Source of the DNA: Enterobacter asburiae
Lineage (GTDB): Bacteria; Pseudomonadota; Gammaproteobacteria; Enterobacterales; Enterobacteriaceae
DNA length: 64,000 nt
Assembly (NCBI RefSeq): GCF_021440515.1
Contig: NZ_JAKCMV010000015.1
Coordinates: 1-64,000, forward strand
Reading direction: 5' to 3'
The position numbers and the translations under genes are program-made. Positions 28,409 to 38,025 of this stretch are shown one piece after another. Position 1 is the stretch's first letter, and the number at the start of each line of letters is the position of its first letter. The notes under the pieces were generated by a model. It made no database searches, was not told the origin of the DNA, and was given only the letters and a program-made list of their open reading frames with translations.

Positions 28409-29569
28409 ATGAGCAATAACCCGTTGATTCCAGAGAGTAAACTTCCCAATCTCGGCACCACCATCTTCACGCAGATGAGCGCCCTGGCGCAGCAGCATAA
28501 CGCTATCAATCTGTCGCAAGGCTTCCCGGATTTTGACGGCCCCGCGTATTTACAGGCGCGTCTGGCGCATCACGTGGCGCAGGGGGCCAACCAGTATGCG
28601 CCCATGACGGGGGCGCAGGCGCTACGCGAGGCGATTGCCGATAAAACGGCTGAACTGTATGGCCAAAAGCCCGATGCGAACGGCGAGATTACGGTAACGG
28701 CGGGCGCGACCGAGGCGCTGTATGCCGCGATTACCGCGCTGGTGCGCACCGGTGATGAGGTAATTTGTTTCGACCCGAGCTACGACAGCTACGCGCCTGC
28801 GGTGGAGCTTTCCGGCGGCGTGGTGAAACGCGTGGCGCTGCAACCCCCGCATTTTCGCCCGGACTGGCAGGCCTTTGCGGCGCTGCTGAGCGACAAAACC
28901 CGGCTGGTGATCCTCAATACGCCGCACAACCCCTCCGCGACCGTCTGGCAAAAAGCCGATTTTGCCGCCCTGTGGCAGGCGATTGCGGAGCGCGAAATCT
29001 ACGTTCTGAGCGACGAAGTGTACGAACATATCTGTTTTGCACCCGAGGGCCACGCCAGCGTGCTGGCGCATCCCGAGCTGCGCGAGCGCGCCATTGCGGT
29101 GTCGTCGTTTGGCAAGACCTATCACATGACCGGCTGGAAGGTGGGATACTGCATCGCGCCGGCGGCCATCAGCGCGGAACTGCGCAAAGTGCATCAGTAT
29201 CTGACCTTTGCGGTTAACACCCCGGCGCAGCTGGCGATTGCGGATATGTTACGCGCCGAGCCCGAACATTATCGTCAGTTACCGGAATTTTATCGCGCAC
29301 GCCGCGATCTGTTTGTGAACGCCCTGAGCAGCAGCCGACTGGAAATTTTGCCCAGCGAAGGCACCTATTTCCTGCTGGCGGACTACAGCGCGATTTCCGA
29401 TCTGGACGACGTGAGTTTTTGCCAGTGGCTGACCAAAGAGGCGGGCGTTGCCGCCATCCCGCTGTCGGTGTTTTGCGCCGATCCCTTCCCGCATAAGCTG
29501 ATCCGCCTGTGCTTTGCGAAACAGGAGTCGACGCTGCTGGCGGCCGCCGAGCGTCTGAACGCCCTCTGA
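28409..29569 (+). CDS. mtnE: Methionine aminotransferase (YbdL)
   Basis: PLP-dependent class I/II aminotransferase, 386 residues, which transaminates 4-methylthio-2-oxobutanoate to methionine, the last step of salvage. It shows NLSQGFPDFDGP near residue 32, NTPHNPSATVW near 172, the PLP Lys in SSFGKTYHMTGWK near 235, and a C-terminal LIRLCFAK arginine site. E. coli keeps this gene without the rest of the pathway; here the whole pathway is present. Confidence 0.94.
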   Translation: MSNNPLIPESKLPNLGTTIFTQMSALAQQHNAINLSQGFPDFDGPAYLQARLAHHVAQGANQYAPMTGAQALREAIADKTAELYGQKPDANGEITVTAGATEALYAAITALVRTGDEVICFDPSYDSYAPAVELSGGVVKRVALQPPHFRPDWQAFAALLSDKTRLVILNTPHNPSATVWQKADFAALWQAIAEREIYVLSDEVYEHICFAPEGHASVLAHPELRERAIAVSSFGKTYHMTGWKVGYCIAPAAISAELRKVHQYLTFAVNTPAQLAIADMLRAEPEHYRQLPEFYRARRDLFVNALSSSRLEILPSEGTYFLLADYSAISDLDDVSFCQWLTKEAGVAAIPLSVFCADPFPHKLIRLCFAKQESTLLAAAERLNAL

Positions 29570-30196
29570 CTATTTTACCGTCCAGGCTTCCGAGTAACGA
29601 CGGTCTGCAAACATCTCCAGCAGGCCGTTGATTTGCTTCAGGCGCAGCACCTCGTCGCTGTCCATTCCCAGCTCTTTGCCTATCTTCTCATCGCTCCAGT
29701 CGAGCAGCGATAGCTCGCGCACGATGTCCGACATGGCGTTAATTTGATGGCGGCCGCGCGCCCGGTTATGACGAATGGTGGCGGCCATGCGGTCATGCTT
29801 CTCCTGACGCTCTTTACGCAGGCAGGTGACGGGCAGATAGCCTTTTAGCTGACGCTTAAGCGCCGCGCGGTTTTTGCCAATCTCGTGACGGTGAAACCCG
29901 TCGACGATCTCAAAATGGTGGGGCGCGTTTTCCGTTACCACAATTGGCTGCGTAAAGCCGTCGATCTCCAGCGACTGGCTGAGCAGGCGCTTTTCCGGCG
30001 GGGCAACGTTGTTGGGGTTGTAATCGTTGGCGCTGATCTCGTCCTGCTTCACCCACAGCACGCAGTCGATGGGCTGCTCGCGAAACGGGCTGATTTCGTG
30101 AAGCGCCTGGCGAAAGGCGTTGATGGCCTCAATGCGCTCGCTTTCCGGCAGCGACTGAAGATAGGTCGCCATCTCTTTAATTAATCGTTGCTGCAT
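29570..30196 (-). CDS. ybdM: ParB/sulfiredoxin-like nuclease domain protein YbdM
   Basis: Protein of 208 residues with a ParB/Srx-type domain: DGFTQPIVVT and HFEIVDGFHRHEIGKN near residues 80-108, followed by a helical segment with KIGKELGMDSDEVLRLKQ. Homologues pair with YbdN (IbrB with IbrA), and in pathogenic E. coli that pair activates surface-protein genes. The ATG at 30196 is preferred (GGGGA just upstream); a GTG at 30208 is possible. It overlaps the ybdN 3' end by 16 bases. Biochemical function unknown. Confidence 0.85.
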   Translation of the reverse strand: MQQRLIKEMATYLQSLPESERIEAINAFRQALHEISPFREQPIDCVLWVKQDEISANDYNPNNVAPPEKRLLSQSLEIDGFTQPIVVTENAPHHFEIVDGFHRHEIGKNRAALKRQLKGYLPVTCLRKERQEKHDRMAATIRHNRARGRHQINAMSDIVRELSLLDWSDEKIGKELGMDSDEVLRLKQINGLLEMFADRRYSEAWTVK

Positions 30197-31404
30197 AAAA
30201 TTCCCCACTCCTTGCGTTTTGCTTTTATCCTGTCGCTGTACCGCTGATAATTTTTGGGCTTATTTGGGCTGAATGATAACGCCCGGCACCAGAAGTCATT
30301 ATTCAATAGCACCTTGCATATCCGCCGCCACGATGGAATATCTTTTGAGCCGATATCTCCCTCCTGGGTGTCGGGGATATCGTCCATCCCTTTCTTTTGA
30401 TACCAGTTAAGGTAAATCGCAATTTTATTACGATAATGCTCCGCCGTTTTGTGCGGCATACTGTCGAGCAGAAGCATCGCGTACTGCTTCCAGCATAAAT
30501 GATCGGGCTTAAGGATTTTCCTATGACCATAAAAGTGATTATCCTGGCCGGCATATATTCCACCGCTTCTGACGCCGCTGACGCGCTCGCACATCGCCGC
30601 CCAGCGGTCCGGTTCCAGAACGTGATAAAGCCATAGACCCTGACGCTGCTCCGGCCCAAACGGTTCGCAAATTCGCATATAGCGCGGCGGTACGCCGGAC
30701 TGGTACATCAGGTCGTACAGGGGGTTGTAGCAGCAGCCCGTTTTGGCAAACCAGGTCCAGATATCGGCGGTTTTCCAGTCGTAGAGCGGGTAGATATACC
30801 AGGCGTGACCGCCGGGGGCGACGGTGGTCCAGGGCTTATCATCGGCGAAACGCTGCTTGCGCGCGTTGGCAATCGTCAGAAAACGGTTGTAGGACTCGTC
30901 GGCGCGAATGCCGACCATCACCGCCGCCGGACGACGCGCGGCAAACCAGGCCGAAAAAGCGCGCACGAACGCTTCGAACGTCATGCCGGGCTGGTAAAAA
31001 TCAAAGATGGCGGTATCGGTAATCGCATCTTCCGGCGGCTGACGAACCCAGTTTGTGCCGGGCTCCCAGCATTGCCATTCCGGCTGAAACTGCGACAGCG
31101 CGTTTTGCGTGGTTAAGGGCAGGGCGACCCAATAAAAGCGATCGATCACGTCCTGATACAGCGCGCGCATCGTCTCCACATGCTCGATGGTGCAGGAGAA
31201 TTGGGCCTCCCAGTCGATAAACAGCACGCTGATTTTTTTATTCATCGTGCGTGCCAGCTGCGCGGTCAGGTGAAGCATGATGGTGGAATCTTTGCCACCG
31301 GAAAAGGAAACGCAGACCTGAGATAAGTTATCAAGCGTCCATTTGATGCGTTGTTGTGCGGCGTCGAGAACGTTCTGCGATAGCGGATATTTATACATCG
31401 ACAT
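30181..31404 (-). CDS. ybdN: PAPS reductase-like protein YbdN
   Basis: PP-loop ATP pyrophosphatase of the phosphoadenosine phosphosulfate reductase superfamily (DUF3440), 407 residues. The nucleotide loop VSFSGGKDSTIMLHL lies near residue 33; Cys-rich stretches include AKTGCCYNPL near 215. It is homologous to IbrA. It is translationally coupled to ybdM. The PP-loop plus ParB-like partner suggests a nucleotide- or nucleic-acid-modifying function, but this is inference. Confidence 0.88.
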   Translation of the reverse strand: MSMYKYPLSQNVLDAAQQRIKWTLDNLSQVCVSFSGGKDSTIMLHLTAQLARTMNKKISVLFIDWEAQFSCTIEHVETMRALYQDVIDRFYWVALPLTTQNALSQFQPEWQCWEPGTNWVRQPPEDAITDTAIFDFYQPGMTFEAFVRAFSAWFAARRPAAVMVGIRADESYNRFLTIANARKQRFADDKPWTTVAPGGHAWYIYPLYDWKTADIWTWFAKTGCCYNPLYDLMYQSGVPPRYMRICEPFGPEQRQGLWLYHVLEPDRWAAMCERVSGVRSGGIYAGQDNHFYGHRKILKPDHLCWKQYAMLLLDSMPHKTAEHYRNKIAIYLNWYQKKGMDDIPDTQEGDIGSKDIPSWRRICKVLLNNDFWCRALSFSPNKPKNYQRYSDRIKAKRKEWGILCSND

Positions 31405-31561
31405 AGTTAATCTCTCCCTGAGTCATTAATGTCGAATACGTTTTACGGGGTAATGATAACAGTGAACAATTAGACAGATCATCAACATGTTTTAAAAATG
31501 GCAAGGGATTGACCGGGAAACAGGCGGCTCGGATATTTCCTTCCGCGCCGCATAAGAATAT

Positions 31562-32461
31562 TTACTGGGTTTTGATGCGCTCAATAAATTTCGCAAAAAT
31601 AGAGCTGTTAAGCGCCGCACGGTTATAAACCATAAAAAGTTCAGGTTTAGGAAGTTCAAACGGAAGTTCCACTTTTCTTAAATTTAGCAGGTTTTTGTAT
31701 GATTCAAAAAAAGGCTCGGGAACATATCCGACCAAATCCGACGTGCTAATTATATTCAGGATCGACATATACGAATCGCTGCGGAACGCAATATTTCTGT
31801 CAGCGAAGATGCTGTTTGATTGCGACTGAAACTCTTTAACGCCGACTTCAGCAGAGTGCAGCTGTGTAAATTTTTCCTCTTTTAACTCGTCAATTGTAAC
31901 CGAGCCTTTCAGGCGCGGATGATCGTTTCGGCACACTAAATACATCGTGAATTGGTAGAAACGTGTGCATACGATCGAGCGGTTGTTCAGCGGAGAGAGA
32001 GTAAAGGCCAGATCCGCTTTCCGATAGGCGAGTAAATCCTCAGCCGTTTCGGGGGACAACATCATATCGTGTTGTTCTACTTCATAATTATGCTCGGAAA
32101 AAAGAAGGTGCAGCGGTTCAATCAAACGCCCTGGGATAACGATTTGCGGACAGTAAATGACAAAGTTTTTCTTGAGACTGGAACCATGCATGATGTTGAT
32201 AGTTTGCTCAATCTGGTTCAGGTTCTGCTCAAGATGGAGATGCAGGTTTGTGCCAACGGTGGTTGGCGTGATCCCTTTACCCGAACGGATAAAAAGAGGG
32301 TCTTCAAGCTGGTTACGCAGTCGTTGCAGGGACTGACTCACGGCGGATGGCGTGATATACAGCGTTTCAGCAGCCTTGCTGATGCTGAGGTGCTGATAGA
32401 TACATTCAAAAATGACCAGAAGATTGAGGTCAAATTTTTTGAGGTCGTAGAGGTTTGCCAT
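31562..32461 (-). CDS. ybdO: LysR-family transcriptional regulator YbdO
   Basis: LTTR of 299 residues with an N-terminal winged helix (FDLNLLVIFECIYQHLSISK, ITPSAVSQSLQRLRNQ near residues 38-53) and a periplasmic-binding-like effector domain. Base composition is notably AT-rich against its neighbours, as for E. coli ybdO, suggesting old horizontal origin or H-NS silencing. In E. coli dsbG lies just upstream; here it is absent. Targets cannot be deduced. Confidence 0.9.
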   Translation of the reverse strand: MANLYDLKKFDLNLLVIFECIYQHLSISKAAETLYITPSAVSQSLQRLRNQLEDPLFIRSGKGITPTTVGTNLHLHLEQNLNQIEQTINIMHGSSLKKNFVIYCPQIVIPGRLIEPLHLLFSEHNYEVEQHDMMLSPETAEDLLAYRKADLAFTLSPLNNRSIVCTRFYQFTMYLVCRNDHPRLKGSVTIDELKEEKFTQLHSAEVGVKEFQSQSNSIFADRNIAFRSDSYMSILNIISTSDLVGYVPEPFFESYKNLLNLRKVELPFELPKPELFMVYNRAALNSSIFAKFIERIKTQ

Positions 32462-32885
32462 AGTTCATCCTGATTAAGCCATGTTTTGCGGTCGTTATCA
32501 CATCACTGATAACTATAGATTGAAGCCAACCATTTACAATCCTTGTGGTTAACTTACTTAAATTACTATGAATGTCCGCTTAATATATCATGATGTCAAA
32601 TTAATGAAACTAAACTTCAAAAGTCATTAAGATAATTTTATCCATAAAGAGTGACGATATTCATTGAAAAACAGATCTTAATTATATATGTGGTAGCCTT
32701 TATCCGTGTTTTCTATTAATTATGCGTAAGCGAACAAGTAGTTTAATGCCGTTAATTATCTGTATTGTGAATGGCTTTCGCCAATCGCTGAGAGCAGGGC
32801 AGCAAAACCGTCTGCACGTTTGATTAAACCTATCACAGCCATAGACAAGATTGCCGTGCCAGAAACGGACACGAATGATGTAATC

Positions 32886-33005
32886 AACCCGCTGTAATGA
32901 CTTTGAAAAAGGTTATTGAGCGCAACGCAACGCCAGCTTCAGCTGGCACTGAATGTACCTATGGGAAGTTCAGGTATCAGGGCCGCCCATCGAGGCGGCC
33001 TTTTT
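32886..33005 (+). ncRNA. Candidate small RNA upstream of ahpC
   Basis: On the plus strand a possible promoter (TTGCCG, 17-base spacer, AATGAT, 32851-32879) precedes a segment with a perfect stem GCCAGC-TTCA-GCTGGC (32931-32946), a looser CTGAA/TTCAG stem, and an intrinsic terminator GGCCGCC-CATCGA-GGCGGCC plus five T (32981-33005). No plus-strand gene lies upstream to own the terminator. I do not recognise a known RNA family. The 5' end is a guess. Confidence 0.4.
32981..33005 (+). terminator. Orphan intrinsic terminator
   Basis: A seven-pair GC stem GGCCGCC/GGCGGCC with a six-base loop, followed by TTTTT. It functions only in the plus direction, toward ahpC. Confidence 0.85.
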
Positions 33006-33147
33006 ACTTCAGGCTTTCTAATTAAGTTCACAACGTCATGTTTTCGGTTTGTAAGGTATGGCTGATTGATTTGATACAGCAAACGCATTAGCCCGCTTAG
33101 CAAAAGTTCGTTACCTTATATCCCAACGAAACAAGGAGAAAATACAG

Positions 33148-33711
33148 ATGTCTTTAATTAATACCAAAATTAAACCTTTCAAAAACCAGGCGTTCAAAAA
33201 CGGTGAATTCGTAGAAGTTACCGAGAAAGATACCGAAGGCCGTTGGAGCGTATTCTTCTTCTATCCAGCTGACTTCACCTTCGTATGCCCGACTGAACTG
33301 GGTGACGTTGCTGACCATTACGAAGAATTGCAGAAACTGGGCGTTGACGTTTACTCCGTATCTACCGACACCCACTTCACCCACAAAGCATGGCACGGCA
33401 GCTCTGAAACCATCGCAAAAATCAAATACGCGATGATCGGCGACCCGACTGGCGCCCTGACCCGTAACTTCGACAACATGCGTGAAGATGAAGGCCTGGC
33501 AGACCGTGCTACCTTCGTTGTTGACCCGCAGGGCATTATCCAGGCTATCGAAGTTACCGCTGAAGGTATCGGCCGCGATGCGTCTGACCTGCTGCGTAAA
33601 GTGAAAGCGGCACAGTATGTTGCTTCGCACCCAGGCGAAGTATGCCCGGCTAAATGGAAAGAAGGTGAAGCGACTCTGGCTCCATCTCTGGACCTGGTCG
33701 GCAAGATCTAA
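33148..33711 (+). CDS. ahpC: Alkyl hydroperoxide reductase subunit C (peroxiredoxin)
   Basis: Typical 2-Cys peroxiredoxin of 187 residues that reduces H2O2, organic hydroperoxides and peroxynitrite. The peroxidatic Cys is in [10 protein letters not shown] near residue 47, the resolving Cys in GEVCPAKW near 166. A strong AAGGAG site precedes the ATG. Codon use is of the highly expressed type. It is reduced by AhpF, encoded next; in E. coli the pair is activated by OxyR. Confidence 0.97.
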   Translation: MSLINTKIKPFKNQAFKNGEFVEVTEKDTEGRWSVFFFYPADFTFVCPTELGDVADHYEELQKLGVDVYSVSTDTHFTHKAWHGSSETIAKIKYAMIGDPTGALTRNFDNMREDEGLADRATFVVDPQGIIQAIEVTAEGIGRDASDLLRKVKAAQYVASHPGEVCPAKWKEGEATLAPSLDLVGKI

Positions 33712-33718
33712 GTCTGTA

Positions 33719-33779
33719 GCGCCGGGTAGAGCTTCATTTACCCGGCATGAAATGGGTGCGTCCGCACCCATTTATTCCA
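33719..33779 (+). repeat. Two hairpins between ahpC and ahpF
   Basis: GCCGGGTA...TACCCGGC and AATGGGTGCG-TCC-GCACCCATT (starting 33752) form two stems in the 145-base ahpC-ahpF gap, without a T-run. They could stabilise the abundant ahpC mRNA and attenuate ahpF, consistent with the higher AhpC level known in E. coli. Confidence 0.6.
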
Positions 33780-33856
33780 ACACCATGATGCAAGTTGCAT
33801 TCAGGCTGCTCGTATAAGGCAGCTTGCATGATGACGTTTTAAGAGAGGGAAGAACG

Positions 33857-35422
33857 ATGCTCGACACAAATATGAAAACCCAGCTCAAGGCCTACCTTGA
33901 AAAACTGACAAAACCCGTTGAACTGATTGCCACGCTGGACGACAGCGCAAAATCAGCCGAAATCAAAGGACTGCTGACGGAAATCGCCGAGCTGTCACCT
34001 CAGGTGACCTTTAAAGAAGACAACAGCCTGCCGGTGCGCAAGCCGTCCTTCCTGATCACCAACCCTGGCTCCGATAAAGGCCCGCGTTTTGCCGGCTCCC
34101 CGCTGGGACACGAATTTACCTCACTGGTGCTGGCGCTGCTGTGGACCGGTGGTCATCCGTCAAAAGAAGCGCAGGCGCTGCTGGAGCAGATCCGCGATAT
34201 TGACGGCGATTTCGAGTTTGAAACCTATTACTCGCTCTCCTGCCATAACTGTCCGGACGTGGTGCAGGCGCTGAACCTGATGTCAGTTCTGAACCCGCGC
34301 ATCAAACACACGGCGATTGACGGCGGCACGTTCCAGAACGAAATCACCGATCGCAACGTGATGGGCGTTCCGGCCGTGTTCATGAACGGTAAAGAGTTTG
34401 GCCAGGGCCGTATGACCCTGACTGAAATCGTCGCGAAAGTGGACACCGGCGCAGAAAAACGTGCGGTGGAAGAGCTGAACAAGCGCGATGCGTACGATGT
34501 ACTGATTGTCGGCTCCGGCCCAGCGGGTGCGGCGGCAGCGGTTTACTCTGCGCGTAAAGGTATCCGTACCGGTCTGATGGGCGAACGCTTCGGTGGTCAG
34601 GTGCTCGATACTGTCGATATCGAAAACTACATTTCTGTACCGAAAACGGAAGGCCAGAAACTGGCGGGCGCGCTTAAGGCTCACGTCAGCGATTACGACG
34701 TGGACGTGATTGACAGCCAGAGCGCCAGCAAGCTGGTTCCTGCGGCGGTGGAAGGGGGTTTACACCAGATCGAAACCGCATCCGGTGCCGTGCTGAAAGC
34801 ACGCAGCATCATCATCGCGACCGGTGCAAAATGGCGCAATATGAACGTGCCTGGCGAAGATCAGTATCGCACCAAAGGCGTGACCTACTGCCCGCACTGC
34901 GATGGCCCGCTGTTTAAAGGCAAACGCGTGGCGGTGATCGGCGGCGGTAACTCCGGTGTTGAAGCGGCCATTGACCTCGCGGGTATCGTTGAACACGTTA
35001 CGCTGCTGGAATTTGCACCAGAAATGAAAGCGGACCAGGTATTGCAGGATAAAGTACGTAGCCTGAAAAACGTGGATATCGTGCTGAACGCGCAGACCAC
35101 CGAAGTGAAAGGCGACGGCAGCAAAGTGACCGGCCTGGAATACCGTGACCGCGTGAGCGGTGATATTCACAGCGTTCCGCTGGCCGGCATCTTCGTGCAG
35201 ATTGGTCTGCTGCCGAACACCACCTGGCTGGAAGGCGCTATCGAGCGTAACCGTATGGGTGAAATCATCATCGATGCTAAGTGCGAAACCAGCGTGAACG
35301 GCGTGTTTGCGGCAGGCGACTGCACCACCGTGCCTTACAAGCAGATTATCATCGCTACCGGTGAAGGTGCGAAAGCGTCCCTGAGCTCGTTCGATTATCT
35401 GATCCGTACGAAAACAGCATAA
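33857..35422 (+). CDS. ahpF: Alkyl hydroperoxide reductase subunit F
   Basis: Flavoprotein disulfide reductase of 521 residues (E. coli length) that passes electrons from NADH to AhpC. The N-terminal double-thioredoxin domain carries SCHNC near residue 129; the FAD site [18 protein letters not shown] is near 215; the active disulfide CPHC is near 345; the NADH site [12 protein letters not shown] is near 360. The ATG at 33857 has AGAGGGAAG upstream and matches MLDTNMK; the 11-residue extension to 33824 is rejected. Confidence 0.96.
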   Translation: MLDTNMKTQLKAYLEKLTKPVELIATLDDSAKSAEIKGLLTEIAELSPQVTFKEDNSLPVRKPSFLITNPGSDKGPRFAGSPLGHEFTSLVLALLWTGGHPSKEAQALLEQIRDIDGDFEFETYYSLSCHNCPDVVQALNLMSVLNPRIKHTAIDGGTFQNEITDRNVMGVPAVFMNGKEFGQGRMTLTEIVAKVDTGAEKRAVEELNKRDAYDVLIVGSGPAGAAAAVYSARKGIRTGLMGERFGGQVLDTVDIENYISVPKTEGQKLAGALKAHVSDYDVDVIDSQSASKLVPAAVEGGLHQIETASGAVLKARSIIIATGAKWRNMNVPGEDQYRTKGVTYCPHCDGPLFKGKRVAVIGGGNSGVEAAIDLAGIVEHVTLLEFAPEMKADQVLQDKVRSLKNVDIVLNAQTTEVKGDGSKVTGLEYRDRVSGDIHSVPLAGIFVQIGLLPNTTWLEGAIERNRMGEIIIDAKCETSVNGVFAAGDCTTVPYKQIIIATGEGAKASLSSFDYLIRTKTA

Positions 35423-35455
35423 TAAAAGAAAGTAAGATTACACCTGCAATGTGAG

Positions 35456-35484
35456 GAGGCCACCGAAAGGTGGCCTCTTTTTTT
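35456..35484 (+). terminator. Terminator after ahpF
   Basis: GAGGCCACC-GAAA-GGTGGCCTC followed by a seven-T run; nine perfect pairs with a GNRA loop. It ends at the uspG stop region of the opposite strand. Confidence 0.95.
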
Positions 35485-35911
35485 ATCTGACGACCATCAC
35501 CGGAATATGGGTGTGGCGGATCACGCTGGACGCATTCGAGCCTAACAGGTGCGTGGTGATCGACGGGTTACGCGAGCCAATAACCACCACATCGGCCTTC
35601 AGCTCGTTCGCCAGCTCGTTGACCGCATCGCGGACGCTGCCAAATCTGACGTGGGTTTTGATACGAGAAGGATCGATGCTGAAGTGATCGACCATCGTTT
35701 GCAGCCGCGCTTCCGCTTCGTGTTGCAGATGCTCTTCAAAACGGCGCACGTCGGCCGCAAAGCGGTGCAGGCTCAGGCTGGCGGAGCCTGGCAGAACGTG
35801 CAGAAGATGGATAATGCCGTCCTGCTGCGCGAGAAATTCGGCGTGACGAACGGCTTTATCGCTCAGCGCCATCTCAAAAACATCAACCGGCATAATGATT
35901 GTCTTATACAT
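35483..35911 (-). CDS. uspG: Universal stress protein G
   Basis: UspA-family nucleotide-binding stress protein (YbdQ), 142 residues as in E. coli. The N-terminal beta strand [14 protein letters not shown] and C-terminal ATP-binding motif [19 protein letters not shown] near residues 113-131 are present. The start at 35911 (MYKTII) matches the family and has GGAGAAA upstream; the 13-residue extension to 35950 is rejected. It is convergent with ahpF. Confidence 0.93.
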   Translation of the reverse strand: MYKTIIMPVDVFEMALSDKAVRHAEFLAQQDGIIHLLHVLPGSASLSLHRFAADVRRFEEHLQHEAEARLQTMVDHFSIDPSRIKTHVRFGSVRDAVNELANELKADVVVIGSRNPSITTHLLGSNASSVIRHTHIPVMVVR

Positions 35912-36091
35912 ACCCGTTTCTCCTTGTTTATAAACGCTTAATTCATTCAATCACAAAATAAATGTGGTTTCTGCAAGCCGTATGGCAAATTTATCTTTCG
36001 CCAGGATAAATCTCAAAACCGCTCATTTTCCAGGCACATCTCCTGAGGTAGCTACCCTTTTATAAGCTCTCTCACATCTTCCGGAGGTTGC

Positions 36092-37330
36092 ATGAAAGCA
36101 TTGACGTATCACGGTCCGCATAATGTTCGCGTTGATAATGTCCCCGATCCGGGCATCGAACAGCCTGACGATATCATCCTGCGCGTCACGGCCACCGCTA
36201 TCTGTGGCTCTGATTTACACCTCTATCGCGGGAAAATCCCTAAGGTTGAACACGGCGATATTTTCGGCCATGAATTTATGGGGGAAGTGGTGGAGTGCGG
36301 CCAGGATGTGAAGAATTTGCAGAAGGGCGATCGGGTGGTGATCCCCTTTGTGATTGCCTGCGGCGACTGCTTTTTCTGTCAGATGCACCAGTATGCGGCC
36401 TGTGAAAAGACCAACTCCGGGCAGGGCGCGGCGCTGAACAAAAAGCAAATCCCGGCCCCGGCGGCGCTGTTTGGCTACAGCCACCTGTACGGCGGCGTGC
36501 CCGGCGGCCAGGCGGAGTACGTTCGCGTGCCGAAGGGCAACGTTGGCCCGTTTAAAGTCCCGCGACTGCTTTCAGATGACAAAGCGCTGTTCCTCTCCGA
36601 TATTTTGCCCACCGCCTGGCAGGCCGCCAAAAACGCCCAGATAGAAAAAGGCTCCAGCGTGGCGGTATTCGGCGCGGGGCCGGTTGGCTTACTGACTATC
36701 GCCTGTGCCCGACTGCTGGGGGCGGAACAAATTTTTGTTATCGATCATCACCCGTACCGGCTGCGATTTGCGCAGCAGCGCTACGGCGCCATCCCGATAA
36801 ACTTTGACGACGATAACGACGCGGCGGAGAAAATTATCGAGCAAACCGCCGGGCAGCGCGGCGTTGACGCGGTGATTGATGCGGTGGGCTTTGAGGCGAA
36901 AGGCAGCACCACGGAAACCATCCTCAGCAACCTCAAAATTGAGGGCAGCAGCGGCAAAGCGCTGCGCCAGTGCATCGCCGCCGTGCGTCGCGGGGGGATC
37001 GTCAGCGTGCCGGGCGTTTACGCCGGATTTATCCACGGTTTTCTTTTCGGCGATGCGTTTGATAAAGGGCTTAGCTTCAGGATGGGGCAGACCCACGTTC
37101 ACGCCTGGCTGGGCGAGCTGCTGCCGTTAATCGAACAAGGTCTGCTCACGCCCGAAGAGATTGTAACGCACTATCTGCCGCTGGATGACGCCGAACGCGC
37201 CTACAAGATTTTCGAAAAACGCGAAGAGGAGTGTCGCAAGATAATCCTGGTGCCGGGCGCCACAACGCCAGAAGCGGCGCAGCAGAAGGTGACGGGGCTG
37301 GCGAACACGCTGCCGGGCGGCGTGGTGTGA
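36092..37330 (+). CDS. ybdR: Zinc-dependent alcohol dehydrogenase YbdR
   Basis: Medium-chain dehydrogenase of 412 residues, E. coli length. Catalytic zinc ligands are in [12 protein letters not shown] near residue 36 and [12 protein letters not shown] near 60; the structural-zinc lobe begins CGDCFFC near 91; the cofactor site is [10 protein letters not shown] near 190. It resembles glutathione-independent formaldehyde dehydrogenases, but the substrate is unproven. A single-gene unit with AGG just before the ATG. Confidence 0.9.
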   Translation: MKALTYHGPHNVRVDNVPDPGIEQPDDIILRVTATAICGSDLHLYRGKIPKVEHGDIFGHEFMGEVVECGQDVKNLQKGDRVVIPFVIACGDCFFCQMHQYAACEKTNSGQGAALNKKQIPAPAALFGYSHLYGGVPGGQAEYVRVPKGNVGPFKVPRLLSDDKALFLSDILPTAWQAAKNAQIEKGSSVAVFGAGPVGLLTIACARLLGAEQIFVIDHHPYRLRFAQQRYGAIPINFDDDNDAAEKIIEQTAGQRGVDAVIDAVGFEAKGSTTETILSNLKIEGSSGKALRQCIAAVRRGGIVSVPGVYAGFIHGFLFGDAFDKGLSFRMGQTHVHAWLGELLPLIEQGLLTPEEIVTHYLPLDDAERAYKIFEKREEECRKIILVPGATTPEAAQQKVTGLANTLPGGVV

Positions 37331-37340
37331 TCGCGCTCGC

Positions 37341-37430
37341 TTACCAGTGGCGCTCCAGGTAAAGCACAGCCATGACAATGATTGCCAAAAAGAAGAGAAA
37401 AACCAGTGTGATAACCAGTATTTCACTCAT
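37341..37430 (-). CDS. Small membrane protein, 29 residues
   Basis: ATG at 37430, TAA at 37341. The product is M-S-E-I, then a single hydrophobic span (LVITLVFLFFLAIIVMAVLY), then a short charged tail LERHW. A GGGGA ribosome site lies 5-6 bases upstream. The layout (one helix, Trp/His tail) is typical of enterobacterial membrane micro-proteins. It lies between ybdR (convergent, 10 bases away) and rnk (same strand, downstream of the rnk terminator). I cannot name it. Confidence 0.65.
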   Translation of the reverse strand: MSEILVITLVFLFFLAIIVMAVLYLERHW

Positions 37431-37510
37431 GACCGTCCCCACGGCACCAAAACAGATTAAGCCTGGATTAAGCGGTTTTTGATCGAAATAAGAAGTTTGG
37501 GTGAATTACG

Positions 37511-37534
37511 CAAAGAGGATGCGAAGGCATCCTC
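37511..37534 (-). terminator. Terminator downstream of rnk
   Basis: Minus-strand hairpin GAGGATGC-CTTC-GCATCCTC (37515-37534) followed by TTTG. It has eight perfect pairs with a tetraloop, 35 bases after the rnk stop. The short T-run makes it moderate. Confidence 0.65.
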
Positions 37535-37568
37535 TGGTCAAAGCGGCTGAGCGCTTGTTCAGAAGGGC

Positions 37569-37979
37569 TTAACGAAGATAATCGCCAGCCGCTTCTGGCT
37601 GATAGAGCAGTTCGAGCACTTCCAGGTGCGCAGAGGCTCCGCCCGGCAGCTCCCAGTGGATCGTGTCCCCGGTCCGTAAACCGATGAGTGCCGCACCAAC
37701 GGGAGCCAGAACGGAAAGCTGCGTCGCGCTGTCGGTCATCTTCGCCGGATAAACCAGCGTGCGGGTGCGCTCTTCGCCGGTTGTCAGGTCGCGGAACTTC
37801 ACCTGGCTGTTCATCGTCACCACGTCATGCGGCATGGATTCCGGGGTACACATTTGTGCCCGATCCAGCTCGGCGTTCAGCGCATCGGCAATCGGCAGCG
37901 CCGCATATTCTGGCTTCTCCAGAAGCATATCGATACGTTCTGCGTCGAGTTCATTAATGATAATTGTGGGTCTGGACAT
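37569..37979 (-). CDS. rnk: Regulator of nucleoside diphosphate kinase
   Basis: GreA/GreB-like protein of 136 residues with a shortened N-terminal coiled coil and a C-terminal FKBP-like domain ([16 protein letters not shown] near residue 95). It binds RNA polymerase and, in E. coli, influences nucleoside diphosphate kinase and polyphosphate levels. The start MSRPTIIIN at 37979 has GGAG upstream. An intrinsic-terminator-like hairpin lies in its upstream leader region. Confidence 0.93.
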   Translation of the reverse strand: MSRPTIIINELDAERIDMLLEKPEYAALPIADALNAELDRAQMCTPESMPHDVVTMNSQVKFRDLTTGEERTRTLVYPAKMTDSATQLSVLAPVGAALIGLRTGDTIHWELPGGASAHLEVLELLYQPEAAGDYLR

Positions 37980-38025
37980 TTTTACTCCATGTCGTTAATG
38001 CTGCGTGTCACGCAGAAACCAATCC

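Larger units (their letters stand above)
32462..33147. other. AT-rich intergenic region between ybdO and ahpC
   Basis: A 686-base gap with no convincing gene. Its left two thirds are AT-rich; the right third holds an orphan plus-strand terminator and a small-RNA-like unit (32886-33005), then the ahpC promoter region, with TTATAT at 33116 as a possible -10. In E. coli the disulfide isomerase gene dsbG occupies this place. Confidence 0.8.
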
